Source: Prevotella sp.
GTDB taxonomy: Bacteria; Bacteroidota; Bacteroidia; Bacteroidales; Bacteroidaceae
Direction: 5' to 3'
NCBI GenBank assembly: GCA_017541365.1
Contig: JAFXZF010000009.1
Location: 62,001 to 126,000 of the forward strand
Length of the DNA: 64,000 nt
Position 1 is the first letter of the stretch, and each line of letters opens with the position of its first letter. Position numbers and translations under genes: made by a program. Positions 1 to 7,980 of this stretch are shown here, one piece after another. The notes below the pieces were generated by a model, which worked only from the letters and a program-made list of their open reading frames with translations, ran no database searches and was not told where the DNA came from.

Positions 1-970
1 TATCAGGGTGTGTAGCAAACATGCTACTGAAGAAATCCATAAATCCCGAAGCAAACTTCTGAGGGTGTACTATAAACAACTGTGCCACGTCCTCACGCTC
101 CACATGCTGCAGTCCGGGGTCGCCGCTTATCTTGCGCAGGGCTGAGGCAAGGGCGAGAGGGTCGCCACATAGTTCGGCACCGCCAGCATCAGCCATATAC
201 TCACGTTTACGACTTATGGCAAATCTTGTCAGCAAAGTGAAGAAATATGCTATGGCGCAGCATATCACGCCCACTATCATTATCACTATGGTGCTCACTC
301 CCCCTCCACGCTCATTGCTACGACGTGATGAAAAACCTCCCCATAACATATTGTTAAACAGCATCCTCACTACGATACTCATTATCGTTGACACTATACC
401 AACAAATACTATAGAGGTGATCAATAGTCGAGTATCACGGTTTCTGATGTGTGTCAGTTCATGTCCTATCACACCAGCCAGTTCGTTGTCGTCGAGCAGG
501 TCCATGAGTCCTGTTGTCACCGTGACGGTGTAGGTCTCCTTGTTGATGCCCGATGCGAAGGCGTTGAGTTGTGGGTCGTCCACCACATTTATCTTAGGCA
601 TATCCATGCCACATGCCATGCAGAGGTTTTCCACTATATTATATATGCGCGGATTCTCCCTGCGCTCCAGCGTACGAGCCCCTGTGGCAGCCTTTACCAT
701 CGACACGTTGGCAAAGTATGCTATGCAAAACCATATGCCCACTCCTCCTATCACCCATGGCATAGCGTTGATGAAGTAGTAGTTTACCGCATCGATATTT
801 ACCGTGTGCACCACCTCGCCGTACTGGTTGTAGTAGCCCCCTCCGAGCCAGTTGAGTATGGCAAGAAACACCCACACCATGCCGAGCATGATACAAGGGA
901 AAGCAAGCAACAACATGATGCTCTTCGTGTTGTTGCGTGCTATCTGTGTCTGTAATCCTACGTATTTCAT
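1..970 (-). CDS. M48 family membrane metalloprotease (HtpX-like), C-terminus cut by window edge
   Basis: Reading leftwards from ATG at 970, the protein begins MKYVGLQTQIARNN and has hydrophobic segments near residues 17-38 and 70-90. The zinc-protease motif HELTH (in GVIGHELTHIRNRD) lies near 455-475, then another pair of membrane segments and the downstream zinc-ligand region REYMADAGGAEL near 180-220. M48 proteases act at the inner membrane on misfolded membrane proteins. The gene has no stop inside the window, so it is partial. It is followed upstream by lemA, a pairing common in Bacteroidota. Identity is firm; the substrate is unknown. Confidence 0.93.
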   Translation of the reverse strand, partial: MKYVGLQTQIARNNTKSIMLLLAFPCIMLGMVWVFLAILNWLGGGYYNQYGEVVHTVNIDAVNYYFINAMPWVIGGVGIWFCIAYFANVSMVKAATGARTLERRENPRIYNIVENLCMACGMDMPKINVVDDPQLNAFASGINKETYTVTVTTGLMDLLDDNELAGVIGHELTHIRNRDTRLLITSIVFVGIVSTIMSIVVRMLFNNMLWGGFSSRRSNERGGGVSTIVIMIVGVICCAIAYFFTLLTRFAISRKREYMADAGGAELCGDPLALASALRKISGDPGLQHVEREDVAQLFIVHPQKFASGFMDFFSSMFATHPD

Positions 971-1017
971 TTTCTTTGAGGAGTTAAAAGTTCTATCTCC
1001 TCATCTTACTTATTCCT

Positions 1018-1581
1018 TTAGAAGCTGATAGTTGGAGCCTTCTCCACTGCGGCACGTTCCTCCTTTGGCACCTCAAACATTGGTTCCTTTTGGAAACCAA
1101 ACATTCCTGCGAGCAGGTTGCCAGGGAATGTCTGTACGGCATTGTTAAGTTCCTTCGTAGCTGAGTTGAAGAAACGACGTACTGAAGCGAGTTTGTTCTC
1201 TATGTCAGCCAGTTCAGTCTGTAGCTGCATAAAGTTCTGGTTAGCCTTCAGGTCTGGGTAAGCCTCTACGCTCACCTTCAGTCCAGCCAGTGCGCTTGAC
1301 AATTGGTTGTCAGCCTCTATCTTCTCATTTGTTGTCACAGCACCCATAGCAGCAGAACGTGCCTGAGTGATTTTCTCCAGCAGTTCCTTCTCGTGAGCAG
1401 CATAGCCCTTTACCGTTGCCACCAACTGTGGTATGAGGTCATAGCGCTGTTTCAACTGTACGTCAATATTTGCAAACGCATTCTCTCTGTTGTTACGCAG
1501 GCGTACCAATCCGTTATAAATACTGATAGCCCAAATAGCGAGTACCGCTACAACAATTAAAATAATGATTCCTGTACTCAT
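1018..1581 (-). CDS. lemA: LemA family protein
   Basis: 187 residues, the usual size. A single N-terminal transmembrane segment (residues about 3-24) is followed by the helical LemA core, with the family signature YNGLVRLRNNRENAFANIDVQLKQRYDLIPQLV. It is expected to be anchored in the inner membrane with most of its mass outside the cytoplasm; the molecular role is unknown. It lies 47 bp upstream of the M48 protease on the same strand, so the two probably form one operon. The ATG is preceded directly by a 7-bp repeat array (1582-1647) rather than by a Shine-Dalgarno sequence. Confidence 0.93.
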   Translation of the reverse strand: MSTGIIILIVVAVLAIWAISIYNGLVRLRNNRENAFANIDVQLKQRYDLIPQLVATVKGYAAHEKELLEKITQARSAAMGAVTTNEKIEADNQLSSALAGLKVSVEAYPDLKANQNFMQLQTELADIENKLASVRRFFNSATKELNNAVQTFPGNLLAGMFGFQKEPMFEVPKEERAAVEKAPTISF

Positions 1582-1647
1582 AACTGTTATAAATTATGTA
1601 TTGTGAATTAATAACTGTGAACTGTGAATTAGTAACTATGAACTGCT
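1582..1647 (-). repeat. Heptamer array in front of lemA
   Basis: On the minus strand the sequence runs in 7-bp steps of the AGTTCAC / AATTCAC kind (about nine degenerate units) and ends directly at the lemA ATG. It is one of a family of such arrays at gene junctions in this window. Confidence 0.7.
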
Positions 1648-2450
1648 TAATAGTCCTCATCCGATATTTCTGCAGCATCCAGCGACAGATCGTCTGGATT
1701 CTCATCTATCGTGGTGCGATAGCTCTCTTCTGTCAGCGAGTCGTCATCGAGGCTGTCATCATCCTCGTCATTGTCATAGTAGTCATCTTTTACCACTACG
1801 TCAGCATCGTCGTCATCCTCCAGAGGCTCCGTCTCCGCCTCGCCGTATGTCATGTGCAACTTTACTGCCTTGGGCTTTACCTTAGCAAATATTGCCTCCA
1901 CCCATGCACCTTTCTCAATCTCAAGTACTTCATATCCGTCGTTGAGTTTTATCTCGCACAGTCCGCCCTTCTTGTGCAACCTATCCTTTGGCACAGTAGT
2001 CGTTGACACGTCAAAACCCTCGAGTATCACGTCCTTGACGCTTTGGTTGAGGCTGTCCCATCCTCCACCAAAGTTACGGTCTATCACCTCAAGCAGTTTT
2101 GCTGCTGATATGTGGTGTATATTCTCATACGTGAGGTCAGTGACACGGTTTATGGGATGTTTCTTTACTGCCCATTTCTGTTCCTTATCTTTTATGGCGA
2201 TGACTCCCACTCTCATGCCACGTGCCTCATACTTGGCGATTATCTCGGGTTTGTCCACCTTCACCTCCTCCATGTCAAAGGCGGTGCGTATGATGTCCAT
2301 ATAGTGTCGGTTTCTCTCTCCCACCTCATCTTCCTTGTCGGCGTGAGCCCACAGTGCGAAGATGTCCGACTCCTGCAGTTCCCACACATTACCTTTGGTA
2401 AGTGAGCGCAGGTTAAGATTGTTTTTGTTGCTGTTACTTTTCTTTTTCAT
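1647..2450 (-). CDS. Hypothetical protein with strongly acidic C-terminal tail
   Basis: 267 residues, family not recognised. The N-terminus is basic and Asn/Ser-rich (MKKKSNSNKNN). The middle (about 15-185) looks globular, with motifs such as WELQESDIFALWAHADKEDEVGERNRHYMDIIRTAF. The last 65 residues are dominated by Asp/Glu runs (EPLEDDDDADVVVKDDYYDNDEDDDSLDDD, quoted in part) and are probably disordered. No signal peptide or membrane segment is visible, so it is probably cytoplasmic. It sits 18 bp downstream of the YhcH-like gene and may be the distal gene of that operon. Confidence 0.6.
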   Translation of the reverse strand: MKKKSNSNKNNLNLRSLTKGNVWELQESDIFALWAHADKEDEVGERNRHYMDIIRTAFDMEEVKVDKPEIIAKYEARGMRVGVIAIKDKEQKWAVKKHPINRVTDLTYENIHHISAAKLLEVIDRNFGGGWDSLNQSVKDVILEGFDVSTTTVPKDRLHKKGGLCEIKLNDGYEVLEIEKGAWVEAIFAKVKPKAVKLHMTYGEAETEPLEDDDDADVVVKDDYYDNDEDDDSLDDDSLTEESYRTTIDENPDDLSLDAAEISDEDY

Positions 2451-2468
2451 CTATATCTATTTGTTTTT

Positions 2469-3116
2469 TTACTCTACATATTCAATTTTTACCACCACCA
2501 CTCTGATATCCTGATTGTCCGTATCATTAGCCACCTTTGCTATGTGCCAGTCGCCAGGGAAGAAGATGAAGAACTCATCAGGCTTCGAGTCGTAGAACTT
2601 TGTGCGCTCCTTATCATAGTCGTAGTGTATCACGTCAGGCTTATACTTACTGTTTGGCACTGATGTCGTGTGGTCAAGTATAGCAAACCGTTCCGTTCCC
2701 TTCACGCAATACTGGAAGTCGATGCCCTTGTAGTGGCTCTCGCTCTTGCGCTTCTCGAGCGGCTCGTTCTTGCTGTCCTGCACGTTCAGTACAAGATTTG
2801 TGCCAGGTATCGGTGTCTTTCCCTTTGGCACTGCCAAAAGGTCAGTCTCCTGCAAGAAGGCAAACATCCTGCTCCATGCCTCAGGGTTACGCTGGTACTG
2901 CAGGTAGAAGTCCACTGCATTGACGGAGCAGTGAGGGCGTGCTTTGGTAAATCCATTGCACCACTCGCCTTTCTTCATCCATTTCTTTGCCTTCTTCACC
3001 AGTGCCTTGTCGCTGTATTCATGTGTATATACAGGTCTTGTCGTCTGTCCCAGCATCACATTTGTCCAGCACCCTATATTCAGCACCAGTGCCATTGCCA
3101 TCAACAGTCTTCTCAT
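2469..3116 (-). CDS. Secreted YhcH/YjgK/YiaL (EbgC-like) family protein
   Basis: 215 residues. A signal peptide is seen (MRRLLMAMALVLNIGCWTNVMLGQ), followed by a YhcH/YjgK/YiaL cupin-like core with the family pattern HYKGIDFQYCVKGTERF and DEFFIFFPGDWHIAKV, where the conserved His is a likely metal ligand. Family members are linked to sugar or sialic acid metabolism; an exported form is common in Bacteroidota. The ATG overlaps the stop of the upstream HAD gene (ATGA), so the two are translationally coupled. The substrate cannot be read from the sequence. Confidence 0.82.
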   Translation of the reverse strand: MRRLLMAMALVLNIGCWTNVMLGQTTRPVYTHEYSDKALVKKAKKWMKKGEWCNGFTKARPHCSVNAVDFYLQYQRNPEAWSRMFAFLQETDLLAVPKGKTPIPGTNLVLNVQDSKNEPLEKRKSESHYKGIDFQYCVKGTERFAILDHTTSVPNSKYKPDVIHYDYDKERTKFYDSKPDEFFIFFPGDWHIAKVANDTDNQDIRVVVVKIEYVE

Positions 3117-3739
3117 ATATAGTCCTTTATTACAATAGGTGTGTATTTCCTTACTATGTCAGCAGGATTGGTAGTGGCAAGTCCTATGAGGGTAGCTCCA
3201 GAATCTCTGCCCGCCTTCAGTCCGTTTATGCTGTCCTCAAATACAAGCGTCTCCTCCGCCGTGCATCCCAGCCGTGCCATTCCCTTTAGGTAGCAGTCCG
3301 GAGATGGTTTCGAACGTTCAAAGTCTTCTGCCGTCATTATCACGTCAAACATCCTTCTAAATCCATCCCCAAGCTGCGCATATACGCTCTCCATCTTCGC
3401 TCTGTTGCTACTTGTCACCACCGCCGTCTTTACGTCGTGGCGTCTCAGCATCGCCAGAAAACTCTCAAATCCCGCCACATACTCATATCTCATGGCGCGC
3501 TCCCATGCGTTGAGCCTTTCTGTTATGGTGCCCCACTCTGCTCTAACGTCACCAAAGAACGTGCTGAATATCTCTGTCAGGGCCATTCCCTTTATCCTCT
3601 GCTCCAGTCCAGGCTGGTCAGGATGGTAGTGCAGGCATTCCTTTTTCCAAAACACTGAGTACTGCGCCTCCGTGTCAAACACCACTCCGTCGAGGTCAAA
3701 CAGCGCGCAGCGGTATCTATTTAAGTCAAGTTGCAACAT
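3113..3739 (-). CDS. HAD-superfamily phosphatase/phosphomutase (beta-phosphoglucomutase-like)
   Basis: 208 residues from ATG at 3739. HAD motif I is seen as FDLDGVVFDTE, motif II as VVTSSN, motif III as KPSPDCYLKG and motif IV as FEDSINGLKAG; the cap is alpha-helical, as in subfamily IA. Expected to act on a small phosphorylated sugar in the cytoplasm. An in-frame TTG at 3754 would extend it, but that codon lies inside the promoter -7 element (3752-3759), so the ATG is preferred. This leaves a leader of only a few bases. Coupled to the YhcH-like gene by a 4-bp overlap. Confidence 0.85.
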   Translation of the reverse strand: MLQLDLNRYRCALFDLDGVVFDTEAQYSVFWKKECLHYHPDQPGLEQRIKGMALTEIFSTFFGDVRAEWGTITERLNAWERAMRYEYVAGFESFLAMLRRHDVKTAVVTSSNRAKMESVYAQLGDGFRRMFDVIMTAEDFERSKPSPDCYLKGMARLGCTAEETLVFEDSINGLKAGRDSGATLIGLATTNPADIVRKYTPIVIKDYI

Positions 3740-3751
3740 AAGTCTGTGTTG

Positions 3752-3759
3752 CAAAGTTA
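3752..3759 (-). promoter_or_regulatory. Bacteroidota -7 promoter element for the HAD gene
   Basis: On the minus strand the sequence reads TAACTTTG, matching TAnnTTTG. The start codon is 12 bp further on, so the transcript should have a very short leader. Confidence 0.6.
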
Positions 3760-3768
3760 ATAATTTAA

Positions 3769-3796
3769 TTCATAATTCATAATTCACAATTCACAA
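3769..3796. repeat. Heptamer array between HAD gene and rsmG
   Basis: Four units in exact 7-bp register: two of TTCATAA then two of TTCACAA. It sits between two divergent promoters. A looser stretch of TTCAA-type units follows up to about 3850 in front of the rsmG -7 element. Confidence 0.85.
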
Positions 3797-3862
3797 TTAT
3801 CCCCCCTTTTATGATTTATTAAGAAATTCAATCTTCAATTTTCAACATTCAATTATTTTTCG

Positions 3863-3870
3863 TACCTTTG
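3863..3870 (+). promoter_or_regulatory. -7 promoter element of rsmG
   Basis: TACCTTTG matches TAnnTTTG. It ends 10 bp before the rsmG ATG, so the transcript is predicted to be leaderless or nearly so. Upstream is a T/C/A-rich stretch of heptamer-like TTCAA units. Confidence 0.7.
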
Positions 3871-3880
3871 CATTCAGATT

Positions 3881-4504
3881 ATGGATATCATACAGAAATA
3901 CTTCCCCACTCTCTCTGCAGAGCAGAAACGCCAGTTCGCTGCCCTTGACGAACTGTACCACGACTGGAACAGCAAGATAAACGTCATCTCACGCAAGGAC
4001 ATCGACAACCTCTATGAGCACCATGTGCTCCACTCCCTCGCCATCGCCAAGGCTGTCACCTTCCGCCCTGGCACCCGCATCATGGACTTTGGTTGCGGAG
4101 GCGGTTTCCCTGGCATACCCCTTGCCATCATGTTTCCCGAGTGCCAGTTCAAGCTCATCGACGGCACCGCCAAGAAGATACGTGTCTGCCAGGAGGTAGC
4201 AACAGCCATCGGGCTGCATAACGTGGTGGCAGAGCAGCGCAGGGGTGAGGAGGAGAAAGGCCTGTATGACTTCATCGTCTCACGTGCCGTCATGTCCCTG
4301 CCCGATATGGTCAAGATAGTAAAGAAAAACATAGACCGCAAGAACCAGCACAACTCCATGCCCAACGGCATCTTCTGCCTCAAGGGCGGCGACCTGCAGG
4401 CAGAGGTGCGTCCCTTCCGCAACATAGTGGAGCAGACAGAGCTTACCACATGGTTCACCGAAGAATGGTTCAAAGAAAAACATCTGATATATTTACCATG
4501 CTGA
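3881..4504 (+). CDS. rsmG: 16S rRNA (guanine-N7) methyltransferase RsmG (GidB)
   Basis: 207 residues, the usual length. The Rossmann methyltransferase SAM-binding loop is seen as IMDFGCGGGFPGIPLAIMFP, followed by LIDGTAKKIRVCQEVA and the family motif FIVSRAVMSLPDMVK. It methylates G527 of 16S rRNA (E. coli numbering). The start codon is 10 bp after a -7 promoter element. The 3' end overlaps the start of the lipoprotein gene (ATG at 4498 against TGA at 4502), so the second gene may be read by reinitiation. Confidence 0.95.
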   Translation: MDIIQKYFPTLSAEQKRQFAALDELYHDWNSKINVISRKDIDNLYEHHVLHSLAIAKAVTFRPGTRIMDFGCGGGFPGIPLAIMFPECQFKLIDGTAKKIRVCQEVATAIGLHNVVAEQRRGEEEKGLYDFIVSRAVMSLPDMVKIVKKNIDRKNQHNSMPNGIFCLKGGDLQAEVRPFRNIVEQTELTTWFTEEWFKEKHLIYLPC

Positions 4505-5787
4505 AAATGAAAAAAAATATTATCCTACTTTTATCCCTGATGCTGTTCCTCTCCACAGGAGTGGTGACAACATCATGTAGCTCTGACGATGGCTACTATG
4601 ACGGCGGAGATGAACTGCCGGCAGCCCGCATCACCGAGACCCTCCGCAAGCAGCTGAGCGACACAAAGAAGGCTACGGTGTATAACTTCGAGTACCCTTC
4701 AGTTGACCCCTACGGCAATCCCGTCACCCTCTCAGGCAGCATAATCGTTGGTGACGAGATAGATGCCAACAACAAGAAGGCTGCAGGCACCGTACTCTAC
4801 AATCACTTCACCATCTTCCAAAAAGACGAGTGTCCTACCAGAGAAGACAAAGTGCCACTGATGGTTACAGGCAGTAAGATGATTTTGGTGGCACCCGACT
4901 ACTACGGCTTCGGCGTCACCGAGGGCAAGAACCAGGCATACTGCATCTCCCGTGCCAATGCACAGGCAAGTATCGATGCACTCGTTGCTGCACGCCAGCT
5001 GCTTCAGGAGAAAGGCTACACCTGGGGCGACCTTATCTTCAACATAGGCTATTCACAGGGAGGTCAGACTACCATGGGCATCCTGCGCCTCTTGGCTGAG
5101 AAATACCCCGACTTCAAGGTCACCCACACCATAGCAGGCGGAGGACCCTACGACATCGGCGAGACCTATCGCGAACTTGTCAGCAAGGGTGAGAGCTCCA
5201 TGCCGTCAACAGTTGTCTGCTCTGCCCTGTCATACAATGAGTTCCACAACGTGGGGCTCAGCTATGCAGATATGTTCAAGGAAAATATCGTCAATATTAT
5301 CCCCGAGTACATCCTCTCCAAGCAATATTATCGTTCTGATATTGAGGCAGCTATGGGCTCAACCCACCTCGCCGACATCTGTCAGCCAGCCATGTTCGAC
5401 CTCAACAGCGACATCTCCCAAAGGCTGTCCTTAGCCTTCGAGAAAGACAACCTCTGCGCAGGCTGGACACCACGTGGCACCGAGCGCATCTCAATAGTAC
5501 ACAACGAAAAAGACGGTTGCGTGCCATACGCCAACGCCACCAAGATGGCAGACTATCTCGAGAGCAAGGGCTTTACAGTGTACAGGAATGGTTCAGGTGA
5601 CCGCTACGTCGATGGAACAGTGTATCTTTACCATCTTGCTATCGATGACGGTGCTCTATTCGACCTTGGTGCTCATGAAGCAGGCGCAATACTTTTTGCC
5701 GTTGAGTTTCTTGACATAGCGAGCAAATACCTTGGTCTGTCGAGCTGGTGGGTTACGCTGGACGATTTGAAGAATTTGATACAATAA
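4498..5787 (+). CDS. Lipoprotein alpha/beta hydrolase (secretory lipase-like)
   Basis: About 429 residues. The signal peptide with lipobox LSTGVVTTSC|SSDD predicts a lipidated envelope protein. The nucleophile elbow GYSQGG (in FNIGYSQGGQTTMGILRLLAEKY) and a downstream HNEKDGCVPYANA segment (the Asp region) fit an alpha/beta hydrolase of the secretory lipase type; the acid/His order suggests an esterase or lipase. Start could be ATG 4498 or ATG 4507; the lipobox lies downstream of both. It overlaps the rsmG stop. The substrate is not known. Confidence 0.82.
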   Translation: MLKMKKNIILLLSLMLFLSTGVVTTSCSSDDGYYDGGDELPAARITETLRKQLSDTKKATVYNFEYPSVDPYGNPVTLSGSIIVGDEIDANNKKAAGTVLYNHFTIFQKDECPTREDKVPLMVTGSKMILVAPDYYGFGVTEGKNQAYCISRANAQASIDALVAARQLLQEKGYTWGDLIFNIGYSQGGQTTMGILRLLAEKYPDFKVTHTIAGGGPYDIGETYRELVSKGESSMPSTVVCSALSYNEFHNVGLSYADMFKENIVNIIPEYILSKQYYRSDIEAAMGSTHLADICQPAMFDLNSDISQRLSLAFEKDNLCAGWTPRGTERISIVHNEKDGCVPYANATKMADYLESKGFTVYRNGSGDRYVDGTVYLYHLAIDDGALFDLGAHEAGAILFAVEFLDIASKYLGLSSWWVTLDDLKNLIQ

Positions 5788-5804
5788 AAAAACAAATCCC
5801 CATT

Positions 5805-6185
5805 TCACCACCCCTCAGGCAGTATTATGTTGTCAATGTTGTGAGCCTGTTCAAACAGGGGTGATATCTCGTCATCATCAAACCCCGCTATGCCACAGCC
5901 TATGCGAGTAACCAGGAACGTCAGCTCAGGATGCTCCTTGGCAAAGGCTATGAATTCATCCACGTAGGGGCGAATAGTTTCCACCCCACCCTGCATGGTC
6001 GGAATGGCATAGCTCTGTCCTTGCAGCCCCACGCCCTGTCCCATTATGGCGCCAAACTTACGGTAGGCTATATAAGCAGCACCCCCTCCATGCATACCAC
6101 TTAGGTTACTTCCAAACACGAAAATCTCCCCAGGCTGCAACTCAGTAATAAATTCCGGAGTAGTCCTTTTCCTTTCCATACGCAT
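5805..6185 (-). CDS. Macro-like (A1S_2505-type) small protein
   Basis: About 126 residues from ATG 6185 (ATG 6179 is also possible). The Gly-rich loop FVFGSNLSGMHGGGAAYIAY, then IPTMQG, and the late motif FLVTRIGCGIAGF resemble the phage-associated family whose fold is macro-domain-like, so ADP-ribose or nucleotide binding is inferred, not seen. It is the last gene of the six-gene minus-strand operon beginning at 10650. No signal peptide is visible; expected cytoplasmic. It could be an ordinary nucleotide-handling protein carried by mobile DNA. Confidence 0.7.
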   Translation of the reverse strand: MRMERKRTTPEFITELQPGEIFVFGSNLSGMHGGGAAYIAYRKFGAIMGQGVGLQGQSYAIPTMQGGVETIRPYVDEFIAFAKEHPELTFLVTRIGCGIAGFDDDEISPLFEQAHNIDNIILPEGW

Positions 6186-6215
6186 TTCTTCCAATATTTC
6201 TTTTTATTGCATCAT

Positions 6216-7085
6216 TCATTCCTCCCACAAATTCCCAATTTTATCTGCTACAGTTTCTGACAATAGAACACCAGAACTGCCTTTCCCTCCCCAATCTATT
6301 TCAGGAACAGCTTTCTGTAGTTTCTCAAGCGGCAAATACGTCTTTGATTCAGCTTCAGGCGTAGCATCACATATCATGTCAACGTACATTCTGCGTTTAT
6401 TCGAGCCAGCCCAGTCATCACCAGGATAAGGGTCGGAAAGAAACTGCCCACGGAACACTATCCCAGCCTTGTCATCGCCTACACGCATCATGTAGAACAT
6501 ATCTCCCCTTCGAGCCTCCTCCCATTCACGTATGCTCCAGTTCATTCTAAACGTACCATGATTTAAGTCCTCCAGACATTCCTTATAGTCCTTCTCTGTG
6601 AAAGAACTTATCTGTGGGTTCCACCTCATCAGGTACGTTTTAGCATCCTCAGGCATAGGCACTATCTCGAAAGCCACCTCCCACACACAGCACTCTCCGT
6701 CAGGGTCTTCCTCCATCTTGTCCTCATCCTCATTATAGTTAAAACGCACAGTAGCCTCTGTCTCTACATCCACTATGCGAACGAGACATTTCTCCTCTTC
6801 ATTGCTAAGAATCAGAAAATGTAGGTCATCCTTGATGTTATACGGAAATTCCCCATCATTATAATAATAGCAACCATAATACTTATCAGGCAATTCGTCA
6901 ACAGTAAGTGCCAAATGCCCCCCAACGGTTTCTAATATAGAATCCTGATTATCCCCATTTATCTCCATCGCTATGTGCCTTATCTCACCATTGCGCACAT
7001 CCTCTATCACACCGCTATCCACCTCTATGGTGATAGCCATATCGTTTAAGTTCAGTTCGTTGTTCATCTCTGTTTTACTTGTCAT
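6216..7085 (-). CDS. Two-domain protein with C-terminal EVE/PUA-like domain
   Basis: 289 residues from ATG 7085, whose A is shared with the TAA of the upstream gene (TAATG), a clear coupling signal; the longer GTG start at 7097 is less likely. Residues 1-140 are acidic and unassigned. Residues about 145-289 (YLMRWNPQISSFTEKDYKE, MNWSIREWEEARRGDMFYMMRVG, GIVFRGQFLSDPYPGDDWAG) look like an EVE/PUA-type fold, a family known for reading modified bases in DNA or RNA and often found in defence neighbourhoods. That assignment is by pattern memory, so moderate. Confidence 0.65.
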   Translation of the reverse strand: MTSKTEMNNELNLNDMAITIEVDSGVIEDVRNGEIRHIAMEINGDNQDSILETVGGHLALTVDELPDKYYGCYYYNDGEFPYNIKDDLHFLILSNEEEKCLVRIVDVETEATVRFNYNEDEDKMEEDPDGECCVWEVAFEIVPMPEDAKTYLMRWNPQISSFTEKDYKECLEDLNHGTFRMNWSIREWEEARRGDMFYMMRVGDDKAGIVFRGQFLSDPYPGDDWAGSNKRRMYVDMICDATPEAESKTYLPLEKLQKAVPEIDWGGKGSSGVLLSETVADKIGNLWEE

Positions 7086-7540
7086 TAAGTTCTCCACATC
7101 ATTTTTCCGCTGTCACTTGTTTGATTAGGCTCATTCAGCCAAATCATACCTCTTTGAAACGGTTCACTTTCCGTTATTGACATTAACTCAATCTCAAAGC
7201 ACTCTATCGTTAAGCAAACACTATCAAATGTAAACTTGAATAAATTATTGTAAAATTTATCCTTTACTACTTCAATACCATAAATATAATCATTTCCTAT
7301 CTCTGTATCATAATCAAATCTTATTAGATGTGAGAATCTTAGTGCTATATCATAAACCTTGCCATCCTCCATTTCATAGAGAGTATTGACAACTATGGTC
7401 AAGTTATCGCCGTTCAAATCAAATTGCTTGATGACCGCATCATGCATCTCATACTCACTTCCAAACTTTTCAGTAAATAGATTCCAGTTCTTTATTTCAT
7501 TGATTACATTTGCCATCACTGAGTTTTTTAGATTAAACAT
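7085..7540 (-). CDS. Small hypothetical protein, Imm50-like
   Basis: About 151 residues from ATG 7540; ATG 7516 (MANVINE) is an alternative. The pattern EMHDAVIKQFDLNGDNLTIVVNTLYEMEDGKVYDIALRFSHLIRF resembles small beta-rich immunity-type families such as Imm50, but no toxin gene is recognisable nearby. It is coupled to the EVE-like gene by TAATG and begins about 30 bp after the nuclease gene. AT-rich like its upstream neighbours. Function unknown. Confidence 0.5.
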   Translation of the reverse strand: MFNLKNSVMANVINEIKNWNLFTEKFGSEYEMHDAVIKQFDLNGDNLTIVVNTLYEMEDGKVYDIALRFSHLIRFDYDTEIGNDYIYGIEVVKDKFYNNLFKFTFDSVCLTIECFEIELMSITESEPFQRGMIWLNEPNQTSDSGKMMWRT

Positions 7541-7569
7541 TTGTAAAGACACAAAGAATATGCATCCAT

Positions 7570-7980
7570 TTAAACATTCAGTTTTTTTTGGATAACTTGT
7601 ATGTCTTTTTCCTCTATTCGCAATAACCGCTTATTGCTATTATGTTCAAAATCCGAATAGGATAATTCTATCAGTTTTATACCATGTTTAGGCAAGACCT
7701 CTCGCCGTCTTTGATCGTATCTTGCACGTTGTTCGTCTCTTGGTATTCCACTTGCTGTTGGTTTGTTCCAAAACTTCACTGATTCTGTATGCTGCATTTC
7801 CCTATATTCAATTACAAGATTAGATTCTGGATAGTATGCATCAACAGGTAGTTTCACTCCAGTGTCACCTACAAGAAAATCAAACCTATGCTGCCTTAGT
7901 GCTTTCTGATTAAGAACGATATCACAAAGGTTTATTATATAGTCTTCGTCCCTTTCATTTCTATGCTTTACTCTTTTCAT
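7570..7980 (-). CDS. PD-(D/E)XK / VSR-like predicted nuclease
   Basis: 136 residues. The sequence HRFDFLVGDTGVKLPVDAYYPESNLVIEYREMQH has the Asp (D47)...Glu (E58)-x-x-Glu arrangement followed by QH seen in very-short-patch-repair and related PD-(D/E)XK enzymes (compare D-x-Y-x-P...IEY-x-x-QH). A Lys/Arg/Glu-rich helical C-terminus follows. It starts 20 bp inside the 3' end of the BRCT gene, a long overlap that implies coupled translation. Expected to cut or bind DNA; target unknown. This is a pattern-based call. Confidence 0.6.
   Translation of the reverse strand: MKRVKHRNERDEDYIINLCDIVLNQKALRQHRFDFLVGDTGVKLPVDAYYPESNLVIEYREMQHTESVKFWNKPTASGIPRDEQRARYDQRRREVLPKHGIKLIELSYSDFEHNSNKRLLRIEEKDIQVIQKKLNV

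Noticed and set aside
132..955. Several open frames on the plus strand
   Set aside because: They are shadows of the minus-strand M48 protease, whose frame has the HELTH motif and membrane segments.
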